From the NCBI GenBank assembly GCA_028564705.1, contig JAPXFQ010001662.1, positions 3,160,001-3,224,000 of the forward strand: a stretch of 64,000 bases of DNA. The letters run 5' to 3'. Position 1 is the stretch's first letter. Each line of letters begins with the position of its first letter. Positions 37,030 through 49,298 of this stretch are shown piece by piece. The position numbers and the translations under genes are program-made. The notes under the pieces were generated by a model. That model did no database searches and was not told the DNA's origin. It saw nothing but the letters and a program-made list of their open reading frames with translations. The stretch is from Apricaphanius iberus (Eukaryota > Chordata > Actinopteri > Cyprinodontiformes > Aphaniidae).

Positions 37030-37275
37030 AAACTGAGATAATTTTATAGACAGGTGGACTGTATTTAATTATTAAATGGCTCCTTAAAGCAATCGATTGT
37101 ACTGAATTTTGGATGTCGAACATTCAGATTTTGTTTGTAAAAATGGGAAAAGTAATTTTTTTTTCTCTTTAACCTTAATAATATTCTGTAAAACCAGTTG
37201 CATATAATCTCAATAAGACACTGAGGTTTGCGGTTCTACAGTGACAAAATATAAGAAATTTCAGTATTTACTTCG
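37030..37275 (+). mobile_element. Tc1/mariner-related end fragment
   Basis: GACAGGTGGACTGTATTTAA, then AAGCAATCGATTGTACTGAA, then TTCTACAGTGACAAAATATA reproduce in order the words of the end region of a common fish Tc1-type element (normally ACAGGTGGACTCCATTT ... GGCAATTGGTTGCACTG ... TGACAAAATGTG). No transposase is present in this piece. It lies directly before a second, overlapping part of the same family, so it may be a separate non-autonomous copy. Confidence 0.55.
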
Positions 37276-37324
37276 AATGCAAAGCACTGTGCTGCAGAAA
37301 ACAAACACGGGAAAAATCACTGGG

Positions 37325-37885
37325 AGCACACAGTCCCCTTGGTGGTACTATCAACCTGTGGGAAAACTTTATTATTATTATCAGGGATAAAATTAATAGC
37401 ATGATGGATGGAGTTAATTATGGAGCATTTCTGGAAGAAAATATGCTTCATAAGACTTGGTTGGAGGTTCACCTACCAGCAGGACATCTACCCAAAGCAT
37501 ATAGCCACAGCTGTGTTGGAATGGTTCAGATTAATATGTTAAGAAGCCCAATCAAAGCCAGATCTAAATTAGATCACACAGGCCCTCCATCCTCCAGTGA
37601 CTGGGCTGTATTTCATTTGCAGAATGGATAATATTACTAGATATTCAGAGCTGGGAAAATGCCCTCCAGCTGTAATTGAAACAGACGTGTTGTTAACACA
37701 CTTCTGAGTTTATGAAAAAACAAACATTTTTTAAAGCTTTATTTTGAATTCACAACTGAACATTTCTTTGTGTTGCTCTGTTGCATAAAATCCCTTTAAA
37801 ATAAATTGCATATTGGAGTTTTGGTGTGAAGAAGAGTGAAAAAGATTGAGAGGTATGGATAATCTTGCGGGCCACTGTAAAAAAA
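37325..37885 (+). pseudogene. Tc1-like transposase 3' half with element end (plus)
   Basis: Beginning at GGTGGTACTATCAACCTGTG, the plus strand follows a fish Tc1 transposase: a GKMDG-like GATGGATGGAGTTAATTATG, then GGTTCACCTACCAGCAGGAC encoding VHLPAGH where the family has FTFQQDN with the second catalytic Asp, then AAGCCCAATCAAAGCCAGAT for the WPSQSPDLN block with the third acid lost, then AGCTGTAATTGAAAC near the gene end and the 3' words TTGCATAAAATCCCTTTAAA. The copy runs to GCCACTGTAA at 37885, consistent with the terminal repeat. Both catalytic positions are damaged. Opposite orientation to the copy at 35850-36590. Confidence 0.7.
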
Positions 37886-40800
37886 AGAAAGTTAAACATT
37901 TGAACTAGTAGTTTGCAGTTCCATTTAGTTAAAATTTGCTCACATCACCTTGGTTTATCACATATCAACACTCAGACATATATTTATATATAAACACATG
38001 TACATGGCTCAGTATATTAGGGTTGTTTGAGTTTTCTATCTTTGCGCCCATAAGGTCACATTCACAGCTCCTGCATGCCTCACTACACAGGACGGCTGCA
38101 TTAGGTGCTCTGCCTGTCTGTATCTGAAATTCTAATCACCGCACACAGACATTATTATTCAGTCTATGCTCCTACTGGCTGCCTGTGTAACCGCCTAAGC
38201 TTTAGACTAAAGTTTCAGTGAAACCGTGCAGGTCGAAGTCCATTTCATAGCGCCTATATTTCTGCTGCATATTGATAAAGCAATCTGTTGGAGACTTTCT
38301 CTTTCCTGCGCTCTGTCTATGCCACTGATGTCCCTTACTTTCACAATGGATTCCCTGAAACTGTTCTTTTTGTCACTAGCTATTTATGCATTACACATCT
38401 CCTCCTAATAATCTGTCTTCTCATCTTTCAATTTTCTCTCCTTTGCTGCCGTCCGTCTCTACATCCCTTTCTTCTGCCCCGCTTAAAGCGGTTCACCTCT
38501 CTACTATCTCCATGCTGGGGCACACTACCTATCGTTCAACACAATTCTTATCTCGCCCTCTATATTCCTTCATCTAATTTTTTTATTTTTTATTATTCAC
38601 TATCTTTGCCCACATACCTTTTGCACATTATTGCTCCATAAACTCTCCTTTCTCCTGCCCCTGCCGCCCCACCTTTTTTGGGTGAAATTAAACCCTGTCG
38701 ACATGAGTTGGTTCAACAGCACAGACCTCAAGAAAAGACACCTTGAAAAATGAGATAAACTTTATCAAATCTGCAGTAGCTCAGAGCTTCATGGGCAGTG
38801 TGTGTATTTTTACACCACCCCACGCCCTGCTCCACCCATTCTGTCTACGATCTCCTCCCTCCCCCCCCCCCCTTGCTTTTTTTCTCTCCACCTCCTTTTC
38901 AGACAGACTCTGTCACAGCCTTGACATTGAGGGGAGTCTGCAGTGATTAACACTGATTAAAGTGGTTAACGAGTCTCCTTTTCATTCTGCTGATTTTAAG
39001 GTGTGTGTGTGTGTTTGCTCACCATGTGTGCTTAGCTGTGAGGCATCGTGTGCTTGTGTTCAACATGTGTCCATAAAGCTGTCACTCATTTCTGCAGAGT
39101 GTTAAAGAAGAAAGGCCCAGTTGTGGGTGCTTAGTCCTGAAAGTGTAATTGTTTATATGGACCGTAGAAAGCCAAATATCCGTGTTACAGCTATGCAGTA
39201 AGTTACAGTGGATCTGAAGGTGCTTTGGAGAACATTAAATCGGGACTGTTTTTGTTCCATGTGCTACATTTAAAAAAACGGGCATATTTATTGAGAACTA
39301 AATGACCAAAGTGTTAATTAGATTCTGAACATTTTAGCATGAAAACAGTATTATTTATTTCTGTTAGATTATGTACTATCTGAGTTTGAACACTAGTGAG
39401 GGGCTGATATGAGATGACGTCTCTACAATGTGACAGTATTACATCAGATACTACAGTTATCTAATTAATTTTATTTAATATAGGAAAGCAACGATTTTCC
39501 TACTTCTGTTAAAATAAAATGGAGACATATTATAATGGCTAGATGAAAGGACTTGTATGCAAGGTGCTCAGGTAGGCCAGTTCATTTATTCTACCATTTA
39601 TTCAACCTACGTACCAACTGGAGACCTAATGCTATTGGAAACAACAGCGGTATAAAGGTGTAACAAAGTGCCACAGACATCCTGTTTTTATGATAATAAA
39701 TTTTCTTTCAAAAGCATTTCTAAGACGTAAACCATGAACTACAGAATTACTCTTTGTTGGTGAGACGTTACTTATCTCAATGGGAGTTTGTACTCTTCTA
39801 ATAGCTGAAAATGAAGCTCTGCAACCTCAAAAAATGTGCATAATCCAAGCTTACAAAAATACTACATTATTGTCCCCCTGGCTTCTTGTTTACTGTATAA
39901 AACCACGGTCTCCTTGGAAAAAAAATGTGTGTGAAAGTATAAAAAATCAATCTTCTTGTGCAGCAGGTAGATCCAGGTGTGATCGAGCGGGCTGGCTCAG
40001 CCTTGTACAACGAGCCCTCGAGCCCTGGGAGCTTGAAGAGAAGTAACCCTCCCTACTGAGGGAGTTCAGGCTGAGCGAGCCTTTTGAGGTGCACAGATTC
40101 ACATTGGACATGGCTGCCTGAGCCATAAGAACAACTCCATGAATTATGAAAGCGCACAAACCCATCGCTGGGAAGAGATGGAGGTAGAGGTAATGACACG
40201 ATGTAGATGGAAAGATGGTGTAGGGCAAGCAGAAAGGTAGAAGAAAAAGATGCACTGGTGCAGCAAGAGGGAGAGATAAAGATTGCATGTGTACAGGAAT
40301 AACGGGGGGATTGGCTTAGAGGGAGGATGGGATATAGCAACTGCATGCACTTGCTTTTGTATCTTTGTAAAACCTGCAGTGTGTTTTTACCAAATCTAAC
40401 CAGCTGCTTGAAGATTGGCCAAGTAAGCCAAATGGCATCAGTGCCATCTTTCGCCGTAAAAAGGCAGCATTTTCACACAGACATCATAACTCACCACATA
40501 CAGGCTTTGTTCCAGCTTCTTCAAACAGTTTTCAGTGTGGAGGTGTGACAGCACCATCTCTAAACCCCAGTAAAAAAAAGAAAAAGGAAAAAAAGATGAG
40601 GGGTTTTTGCTGTCTCTTTTTCTTTTGCAGCAATTATCTAATGTGTGATGTATGATCTGTGCGCCTGGCTGCCTGTCATGCTCAGGCTCCAGTTTATTCT
40701 GTCTTTTAATCTTTCCAGTAATCTTTTTACCACTGCTGAGCTGGTGTCACAGCAGTGAAGTCCAAGACAATGCATTTCCATTAAGAGATGGCATGAGGCA

Positions 40801-41179
40801 GCATTCATTAATGGCCCCTGCCAGACTCTGTGCTTCACATGAAATGAAGGCACGGGGATATTTGAATTTTATTTGATTCTTCAGGATAATGCATTGCATC
40901 CCATCACAAAGTTGTTACAGAGACTGGTTCTGGGGTTCAGAAATGAAGAGCTGTGGCTATTTGAGGAAGCAGATGGGGTCCTTTTCAAATATAATAAAAC
41001 ATGTTTATAATTCCATAATAATAATTAAATGCAAATTAGATGCATATACATTCAGAATATTGTGACTGATTTCTAATCTCTGTTTAATTACTGACAGGTT
41101 TAGAACACGTCTTTAAAACTATGTCAGTATCAAATTTTCCAATTTTGGATGAACGTGAAAAAAAAGTAAAATTTTCAGA
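37886..41179. other. Unassigned sequence, partly pyrimidine-rich
   Basis: No gene supported. 38400-38680 and 38830-38910 are C/T-rich with a C11 run around 38862, and 39001-39014 is a short GT repeat. 39950-40330 is less AT-rich. Open frames in these parts follow the skewed composition and lack domains. Confidence 0.4.
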
Positions 41180-41770
41180 CTCTAACCCCCAATTTACACC
41201 AGGTGCTTTAGCGGCACATTACAGCAGCGGTGCAGTCACCGCAACAAATAGAGACTATTAGTCTATGGAGTGGTTTACACCGGCTGCACTGCAGTGCATC
41301 TCAGGAGTGTCCCAGAAACATCTAGCCGCACCGTGCCGTTAAGATTGGATTGAGTTCTATTTTGGATACGACATGCTTCCAAAATGTGCCAAACTCCAGC
41401 AGCCAACATATGGCTAAACAGGAAACTTCCCATGGTATCGCTGTAACCATCTAGTAAAATTCAAAATAAAAAACGTGCAGATTTGCGATAAGTAAACTAT
41501 ATAAACATGACATCATCTGAAAACGTTTTTATTTTATTCTAAACTGCTCAGATTGCCAGATTTTGGAAGCAGATTGCATAAAAAAAATAGACGCATGAAT
41601 TTAGGAGATGGACGCAACACAACGCTTCTGGAACGGTTCCCATTTGCTCTGCTTCAGTGTGAGCGGACCCATTGATTGTAACGGCGACTATCAGCTGTAT
41701 GGCGCATAACAGATGGTTCACACAGCTTATGCGACCGGTGGAAAGCAACATTAAGTGTTTTGGACACATA
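41180..41770. mobile_element. Possible decayed non-autonomous DNA transposon
   Basis: The left part (CAATTTACACCAGGTGCTTT, then GTGGTTTACACCGGCTGCAC) and the right part (CATTGATTGTAACGGCG, then GTTCACACAGCTTATGCGAC) have the GC-rich, ACACC/GTTCACAC-type ends seen in hAT- or Harbinger-like MITEs of fish. I could not align clean terminal repeats, so boundaries and class are uncertain. Confidence 0.3.
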
Positions 41771-43323
41771 TGATTTAGGACATAGTCTGGTTTAATGAAG
41801 GCAAGGCATCAGGCAGGTGAGAACAACATCTTTCACTGACTAATTAAACCAAGAAAAGTTTTTGCAGAGGTGACATAATGTAATGTGTATATGTGAAAGG
41901 GTGAGAGGATAAAGTGCCCGACTACTCAGCCTTTCTGTTTCCAGCTACAAGTTTTGCTCTCTCTTACTGTGTAATAGCCGGAATGAGCCACAGATATGTG
42001 TTAAAATGTCCTTCAAGATATCTTGATCCATTTCTGTGCATCCTCAGACCTAATTTTTAGCTGCCTCCATGTTACTGAAAATTGGTAGCTGTTGATATGC
42101 TGAGTGAAGAGTGTGGTTCCTGACTTGTACCAAATTATTACAGTGTTTTCAATGTTTTTTAAATGGTTTCTGACTGTTGAGCGCTGATCGAGCTGAAACT
42201 CATCTTTTTCTGGTCACCAGACCATCAATTAGTCCATTTCAAGAATTTTTTTTTTTTAATATTCCATTCCCACTGAACCCAGTACTCCCAGTTTCACTTC
42301 CTGACAACATGTTCATGCCCCAGGAGCTGTCCTTTTAGAAACTGTCCTGGAGAAATAAACGTGCTACTAGATGCCTCATATCAAACGGCTGCAGAATACA
42401 CTTTCCTTTTTCTGTCCTCAGTTACATAAGTGCCTGCTGTAAATGTGTACCAGCAACATTTGCAACATAGCCTTGGGGGGATTTAGAGTGTTTTTAGGCT
42501 AAGCAGAATAAAATAAACTTAGAGAGATATGAACATGGAACAACAAAGGAGGGAAACCATGCAGGTGAAAGGATGGAGAGCCATGAAGGAGAGTGGGAAA
42601 ACGTTTGCAGCGGCCAGTCAATTATTCAGAAGAGAAAGGGTCTGTTGCATCCTGGGAGCAGCTTTCAGCTTGTCTGCCTGGCATCACCTGCTAATGGGCC
42701 ACAGATTGACATGCTACCTGAGCAGACTCCCCTCAACTTCGCCCCTCAAAGGGTCAGGCTCTTATCAATGCGCTCTGGTGGCAGATGTAAATAATTACAT
42801 AAAAGAACTACACAGTATTGTGGTAAAATGAGCAATCTAAATATCCCATTTATGTCCATTTGGTCAACTAAGACTATTTTGAAAACATTTACACATCATT
42901 AGATTTTTTTTGTGTGACAAAGACAGTGCAAATAATTAGTTATATAAATAATTACAAATTTAGCAATAAAAGCAATAAACTGAACAAGACTTTGGGTTTT
43001 AAATTGGCCAGAAAATGGCTTTAAAAAGCAAAATTGTAAAGCATAATCCAATATAGCCAAAATACAATAAATTACTTTCCAAGCCAACATATACTGAAAA
43101 ATGTCTTTATTTTAAAGAACAGAAATGTCTCCTATACATTTAAATCTTGTCTAACTACTGCAAAACAGGCTTTGTGACCTTTTTTTGCTATAGTTTGAAT
43201 CTTTTTATATTACTTAAAGGGAGATCCCATCCCTATTTGAAATTTAGTCTGTTTCTATATTCCCCAGAGCTAGAAAAGTGAGAAAAATATTTTGTCACTA
43301 GCCCTGTCATTCATAAAATCTGA
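41771..43323. other. Unassigned sequence
   Basis: No supported gene, element or structured repeat. The frame at 42529-42831 has an ATG and 100 codons but no recognisable domain or splice context. Confidence 0.4.
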
Positions 43324-43652
43324 AAGCAGTCCGTTTGCTTCAGCTTAGCATAAACAATATAAGTGAATGGTAACAGCTAGCAAATGTCATGAAAATTGCA
43401 TCATGTCCTTTGACCTCGCAGTGGCGGTTTACAGTGGTACTTTGGACTAATGTAGTTCCAAGTCTAAATCAGCTCCTTTAATTCCTTTGTGTTACTTATT
43501 ATTTTCATAGGCAATCAGTATAATTGTTGAGGTCACCAGGAATAATTAGGATCATAATTGAGAAATTTTCATGACTTTAGTTCACAAAGTGCTAGCTGTT
43601 ACCATTCAATTACATCTTTTATACAAAGCTAAAGCAAAAAGGAGAATGACTG
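43324..43652. mobile_element. Fold-back/MITE-type element with ~70-bp inverted arms
   Basis: The left arm (43324-43397) and right arm (43564-43652) are inverted copies. They share a perfect 17-bp core, GAATGGTAACAGCTAGC at 43365-43381 against 43591-43607, plus TCATGAAAATT on the inner side and GCTT(C/T)AGCTT on the outer side. The central 165 bp are unrelated to either arm. There is no coding potential. The right arm stops where a hAT-like end begins (43653), suggesting the hAT element landed in or beside it. Confidence 0.65.
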
Positions 43653-43865
43653 CAGTGTTAATTTTGAAAAAAAAATGTTTTTTTATTTAGTTTTAGTCTT
43701 TTGACAAAAATTTTTTTTAGATTTTAGTCAAGATTTACTCTTTGGTTTTAGTTTATTTTTAGTCAGATTTTAGTCGACTAAAAATACTCGCCATTTTAGT
43801 CGACTAAAATGGCAAGCAATTTTAGGCAACTAAAATTACTATAATCTTTTAAAATAAAATAATTT
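43653..43865 (+). mobile_element. hAT-like non-autonomous fragment with TTTTAGTCGACTAAAA palindrome
   Basis: CAGTGTTAATTTTGAAAA is a hAT-type end, and the following repeated TTTTAGTC/GACTAAAA words are characteristic of a common fish hAT family. A perfect 24-bp palindrome, GCCATTTTAGTC with its complement, occupies 43790-43813. No far end or transposase was found. Confidence 0.55.
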
Positions 43866-43963
43866 TCTATTTCTGGCAAAAATATCTACTGTAATCTGAA
43901 CTTGAATTTAATACACAAGGTCCAAACCATGCCGACCATCACTGATTTGATACAGCTCATATC

Positions 43964-44070
43964 CAGGGGCGGATCTACTGGGGTGGCATAGGGTGGCAGT
44001 TGCCACCCTAAAAGAAAGCCTGGCCACCCCAGCTGCCACCCCAGCCAGCGGCTATGAAATCAATAAATAG
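43964..44070 (+). mobile_element. hAT-type element end (CAGGGGCGGATCTA)
   Basis: CAGGGGCGGATCTACTGGGG is the classic opening of a Charlie-like hAT element (CAG-GGGCGGATC), followed by repeated GGGTGGCA/TGCCACCC words that can fold on themselves. Only this end is recognisable; sequence after 44070 is unassigned. Confidence 0.55.
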
Positions 44071-46610
44071 TTGTCTAAAGTCGGAAGTTAAGCGCAAGAA
44101 GCGACGACATTGAATGCAGCATGACGTAACTGTACACCAACTCTAGACGCTTCTGAGAGGAGAAGTGAGAGAGAAGCAAACCTGCCCAGAAGGCAGGAGC
44201 ACACCAGGAAAGAGGAAACTATGCCATCTTACAAAATAGAATATAATTTCTAGCTCAATGCTGATACTTTATTAGATAGTTAATTTGAGGTGATAAAAAT
44301 TGAAAATCATAATTTTTTTGAACATGTAAACTAAGTCAGAGAAGGTGAAATCTTTACGTTTGTCCAGAAAAAAAAAGTTAAATTACTTTAAATTCTACAG
44401 AAATTAAGTGACAACAAAGCCTCTGTATTTTTTTTCTTTTTTCACCAAAGAAAAAGGTGAGAAACACGGAGAGTAACCTGGTAAGTAAAGTGGACGGAGG
44501 GGAAGACGTGGAAGAAGAGAGAGAGGAGCAACAGAAAAGTAATGGAGGGAAAGGACGAGATGATCAGGGACAGGAGACAGTGCTATTTCTGTTCTGTTCC
44601 AGACAGAACATTTTAGGAAGTTTTGATTTAATCTCTGCAAATAAATATTTAAATTCATTTATCCCAATTACCAAGTTTACTTTATATTAGAAAGTACAGA
44701 TTTTTGAGTATTATGAAGTTAAAATGAAAGGGAATTAAAAAATACATAATTTCAACAGAAAAAATTCCACTTTGGGGTGGAATATCCCTTTAACAGTGCA
44801 TGTTTTTGAGTCACTGCAGGAAGAAACTGTCCCTACATGAAACCCTGCAGCTGCTGGGTCCAGAAGATAAAATACCTGATTTATTCTACTTCCATTAGGC
44901 TGGTGCTCTCTGCAATGGCCCAGTCTAAATCTGACCCAGAAGTATTTTCCTTCATCTTTTTTACCACTTTTCCCCTTCTCACCCCCCTGTTCTCTCTGCT
45001 CTTTATTTTTGTGTATTTGCTCAGAAGGCAGTATGTATGCCAGCCCTGAGAAAGAGCTTAAAAACAGACCGTTTTCAAAAAAATAACTTCCTACCGTGGT
45101 TGGCTTCATGTGAGAGCAGCTGAGGCCCTTGCACACTAAACTTCAAAGCTTGCATGCTGAACTCTACACAGATAACATAATTGCCACATTTGCTTTCTGT
45201 TGACTCTTTGCAGACACATATTTTCTCATCTTCTAATCGTGCCTTCAATTCTACTTCCGCTCCATCGTTGCTGATTAATTTTGCTGTAGTATTTTTTCTA
45301 TGTATCCTCAGCTGTGTTTTTCTGAATGTATAACATTTTTAGTCCTTTTCTTGGGTTTGTGGTCTCTTTTGTGAGACAGCTGGAGATTGGCAGGATAACT
45401 ACTTTGTTTTTGGACGTAGGCTGGTGCACCAGCGTGAGCTGCCTGGCACAGTCAGAGAGGGTGTGTACTGTGAAGAATTCTTCTTGATGGCACTGTCTAT
45501 TGTCTGTCACAGCTCCTCTAGTTGAGTTGCTTTCTGTTTACTTTGCCGTCTCTGTTTTGGGTCTCTTTCTCTCAAAGTCAGCATCTTGTACTGAAGTATC
45601 AATTTAGAATGAACAAAATAAAACATTAACCCTCATCCCTGGAATAACGTAAAATAAAAAGTCCTGAAACATCTGTCACAACTCAAAACAGATTTTTAAA
45701 TTGGGTTGCTTGATAAGTTTAATTCAACCTAAATCTATCCCTCACAATTGTTGACTGTTATATAATCTCTTTTGTTAAGATTTTTTCTGCACAAGGCATT
45801 ATGAATCAGTTTATTTCTAATATAATGGAGTAGAAAATATATATTAAACAACCAAATATTTTATAATCAGATATTCCACACTGTTTACTGTACAAAAACT
45901 CAATGTTATGTTAGAAGTGCATCAGGAAGAAGAAAAAAGTTATAAATCCTATCTGAGTACCTCAAAGTCAAAATTGTCCTTGTGTTATCGTGCCATGGAT
46001 AACATTTCCTTATTTTGTAACAAAGAGTTTTGGCTATGAATATTCCTGAATACTTGCTTATGGCAATTTATGGATTTATAAGATTAATAGTTTTATGTCA
46101 AAAGTATTAAGCTCGGGGCACCACCTGAAATTTAGGAAATATAATAATAGACAAATTATTTGGTTTTAGTTATTGTTTATGACTACCTGTCTGATAAGGC
46201 TCAGTTATTTAAACAAAAGGTGAAGGAATTAGTTTTTGATGTTCATTTAACAGCAAATTACTACATATGCATGTGGAATAATAAACAACTACGTTGAAAC
46301 AACAATAATTTATTAACAAAAAAACAAGATCATGCATGTAGTCTACAGCTAATTCATTTGGTGCCACTTCAAGCTACTCTAATTTAGCTAACTCCGGTTA
46401 GGCGGAGGAACCAATTTTGCAAGATTGAAATGACTGTCGTCAGTCAAAACCTATAGAAACAATATTTATGTTAATGGCCTGTTCGTTTCCAAGTAATCTG
46501 AATGAAATTTACAATTGCAGCACCACAGCGAAACAGACAACCAAAAATATCTTCACAATTGTTTATCCTAAACTAATCTAACCCTGCCCAGACAGACAGA
46601 CCTTAGTGAA
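44071..46610. other. Unassigned sequence
   Basis: No supported gene. The frames at 44457-44690 (Glu/Lys-rich because of a GGA/AGA purine run) and 44735-45136 (minus) follow composition and have no domain. Confidence 0.4.
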
Positions 46611-46745
46611 CAATTCTTAGTTCAGCTGTTTGATCCGGTGATGAAGAGGAAATGTAACCATTAGGAGGAGGAACTTGGCTGTTAGCAGCTTGGCTAACAG
46701 CTGCATGTGCTAACGGCAAGATGTGAGGCCATGGAGGTTCCTTGG
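46611..46745. repeat. Direct repeat A, left copy
   Basis: A 135-bp block from CAATTCTTAGTTCAGCTG to GGAGGTTCCTTGG. It matches the copy at 48241-48368 with three substitutions and a 7-bp insertion, roughly 98 percent identity outside the gap. Inside is a small hairpin, GCTGTTAGC (46678-46686) pairing with GCTAACAGC (46693-46701). The 7-bp difference shifts frame, so no shared coding is implied. Confidence 0.85.
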
Positions 46746-48240
46746 CTAATGGACGCATCAAACTTGTCCTATCCACTTGGCCCGGCCGAACAGCGTTAAG
46801 GTCTAACCTTCTCCCACGAACAGTACCTGTAGCGCCAGTTATTCAGCTCAGCAATCTAATCCCACTGACCAGTCCCTGTTAGCAAGCAGCGACGTGACAT
46901 CAGCTCTCCCTCTCTGGTAGAATTTGTAATCCAAAGATCCCTTTTGCAAAATCTAGAACAAGTCATTTAGGACTTATTTCTTTGTCCGAATACAGTTTAC
47001 CTGATCAATCATTGTCTCATGTCGTGTGACCAAGAAACTTCCAAACCTCACCAGCAAATCTTGAATGTTGAGCTGGAGCTCCCCCCATGCTAGCCTCACC
47101 CCATTGGTAAGTGAGGCCGATTTATGGGCAAGCTGTTTGGTTAAGGGAAAACTCATCCTTCTCTTGTCAAAGCATGAGTGTGGATTAGCGCCTTCCACCG
47201 GTAAGGAGGTATGTGACCACAATGGCTCTTTGACACAACATTTATATAAATTTCAAGGGTTTGGTCTTTAGTATCCTTGCTTTTAATACTTTGACTCCCT
47301 TTTGCCAATTGTACATTACGTTTTTTCTTACAGGGCTGGAGCTTACAAAGAAAGATCTTTGACCATTTCTCTCTATATTATCAAGGCTCATATGTCCACC
47401 ATTTTGCTCTCTTCTCTGCAACTCACTGGTTGTTGGCAATATTTTTGTCTTGGGACTGAAATGGCCTCTGAAAAAATGTGATTTTTGTACCTGATGAAGC
47501 AAATTGGTGCTCTTTGATCATATTTTGTTTATCTTTATCAATTTTTAGTTTTATGAAGCTGTGAGATGTTTTTCTTTTTTTTACAGACTTAAATACATTT
47601 ATCAATATTGTTCATCATTCTGAGAAGTTATTGTATATCACTCAGAGTTTTTATACAAAAGTATTTAATTCAAAGATGTGTTTGCTCGCGTGTGTGCATA
47701 TGTTAATTTGGATGTGCATGTGTGAATGTGTTTGCATTTGTGTGCTTGTGTGTGTTTTAGTGTATGTGTGGGGGGGCTCTGTATGTATCAGTGTGTGTGG
47801 ATTTCAGTGTCTATGCAACAGTTTAAATATCATGCCTGTTTGTGTTGTCCATGGTTATTTGTATACATACAGTATACTATGTGTGTGTGCCTGTGTGTGG
47901 CACTTTTGTGTTTATGTATATTTATCATGTGGAATGACTGCACAGTGAGGGTATAATATATCTAAAGTATGGTTTTAACCGCCCATCATCCCGACATTGG
48001 CGCGACCTCACCCCTCTATGTGATATAATTAATAACTTGTGTCAATACTGCTTGAAAGTTTTCTAGAGTTTCTTTCCTAACAATAGACGTGATACAACAG
48101 TAAACTTTTAAATTGATTTAGGCTCAAGTTTTGTTCTCTTTCTAGTTCTGAAGAACAAGGAGCATGCAGATTTTACTATTTTCATTGTCCAGATTTGTGA
48201 CATCGCCGAGAAGAAAATAGGTCTTCACAGATCCTTTTCC
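46746..48240. other. 1.5-kb segment between the two direct-repeat copies
   Basis: Includes a less AT-rich part (46750-47230) and an open minus-strand frame at 46974-47222 that reads RLAWGELQLNIQDLLVRF then meets GTAAAC, a possible splice donor; I recognise no family. From 47680 to 47950 the plus strand is a degenerate GTGT-rich repeat whose Cys/Val-rich frames are artefacts. Nothing else is supported. Confidence 0.35.
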
Positions 48241-48368
48241 CAATTCTTAGTTCAGCTGTTTGATCCGGTGATGACGAGGAAATGTAACCATTAGGTGCAG
48301 GAACTTGGCTGTTAGCAGCTTGGCTAACAGCTGCATGTGCAAGATGTGAGGCCATGGAGGTTCCTTGG
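48241..48368. repeat. Direct repeat A, right copy
   Basis: The 128-bp partner of the block at 46611-46745. Its right edge coincides with the point where a minus-strand L1-like reading frame loses similarity to its family, so the repeat edge is also a rearrangement or insertion breakpoint. Confidence 0.85.
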
Positions 48369-48369
48369 T

Positions 48370-49035
48370 TGTATGTATAGACTGCTGGACATTGCCAAAC
48401 TGCATGCACATAACTGTCTGAGTCTTCCTTGCAGTTTTCACATGTATTGGTTTGTCTCAGACCCATCCAGAACATCCTTTGTCCTGTATAGAGTACTCTA
48501 TGGAGAATTTTGTACTATAAGAGATTTAGATTAGAGTTTTTTTTGTAATTTTGAATGTATTTTTAAATATATCTGTTCAGATCTTTCTCCCATTTAGAGA
48601 TTGGGAGGAACATAGATGTGTCTACCTTGGATATTAATATATACATTTTATAGACCAAGTTTTATAGACTAATTTAGCGGACTTACATGTTAGAAAATGG
48701 GCTATTGCTAACAGGGTTTCTGATTGATTTGCTTGTTGTTAAAACTGGCCTTTATGATCGATTTTTTTGTTGGTAGTATTCTAGGAATTTATTTTTGTCT
48801 ATCCCAAGTCTCTCTACATGGGGTAGACATGGGATATGAAATGATTCAATGATATGAAATTCTCTCCCTGGTAGAGGTGCACCAGATGAATAATCCCTTT
48901 GCTATACCAGGATGTCAAGTTTAGAACCTTTTTATTCTGTAGAATGTCAGGATTGTTCCAGATGGGGGTGAATTTACAAGGAAGAAGCGAAGACCCCTTT
49001 ATTTTAAGATATTCCCACCAGGCTGTCAGGGGAAG
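48370..49035 (-). pseudogene. L1-like LINE ORF2 C-terminal fragment (minus)
   Basis: Read on the minus strand from 49035, the sequence gives AWWEYLKIKGSSLLP, TPIWNNPDILQNKKVLN and WYSKGIIHLVHLYQG, which is the order found after the reverse transcriptase domain in fish L1-clade ORF2 proteins. It then continues with KILHRVLYTGQRMFWMGL and a Cys/His cluster CENC...H...CPAV near 48400-48440, the C-terminal CCHC-like motif of that clade. There are frameshifts and stops around 48560-48760. The RT and endonuclease domains are absent, as is the 3' untranslated region, which is cut off at the edge of direct repeat A. Confidence 0.75.
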
Positions 49036-49256
49036 CCGTGATATTTCTTTTTATCATTGTATTTTCTGTGTTTATTTACAGTTATGTAAATAACTTATTT
49101 TGCCTTGGCTAAATTGAGAGGTTGCTGATTTAGAAAAATACAACAAAATATATATTTTGATACTTAATTATAAAAATTAGGCATAACTCAGATAGATGCA
49201 CAGTGTTTACATAAGATTCTTAGTGTGTGTTAAATATTCATCAACTAGCATTAGTG

Positions 49257-49258
<2 letters not shown>

Positions 49259-49290
<32 letters not shown>
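49259..49290. repeat. (TA)n tract at left flank of the inverted-arm unit
   Basis: About 16 TA units, directly outside the first base of the left arm. A matching TA tract lies at the right flank (57048-57102). Confidence 0.95.

Positions 49291-49298
<8 letters not shown>

Noticed and set aside
42529..42831. 100-codon ATG frame as a small gene
   Set aside because: No domain, no promoter or splice context, and composition like its surroundings.
46974..47222. Minus-strand frame with a possible splice donor, as a host exon
   Set aside because: No recognisable family and no acceptor I trust; it lies between direct repeats and next to mobile-element debris.
47631..47956. Plus-strand Cys/Val-rich frames
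   Set aside because: They run through a degenerate GT-rich simple repeat, and two overlapping frames are open, as expected from the repeat.
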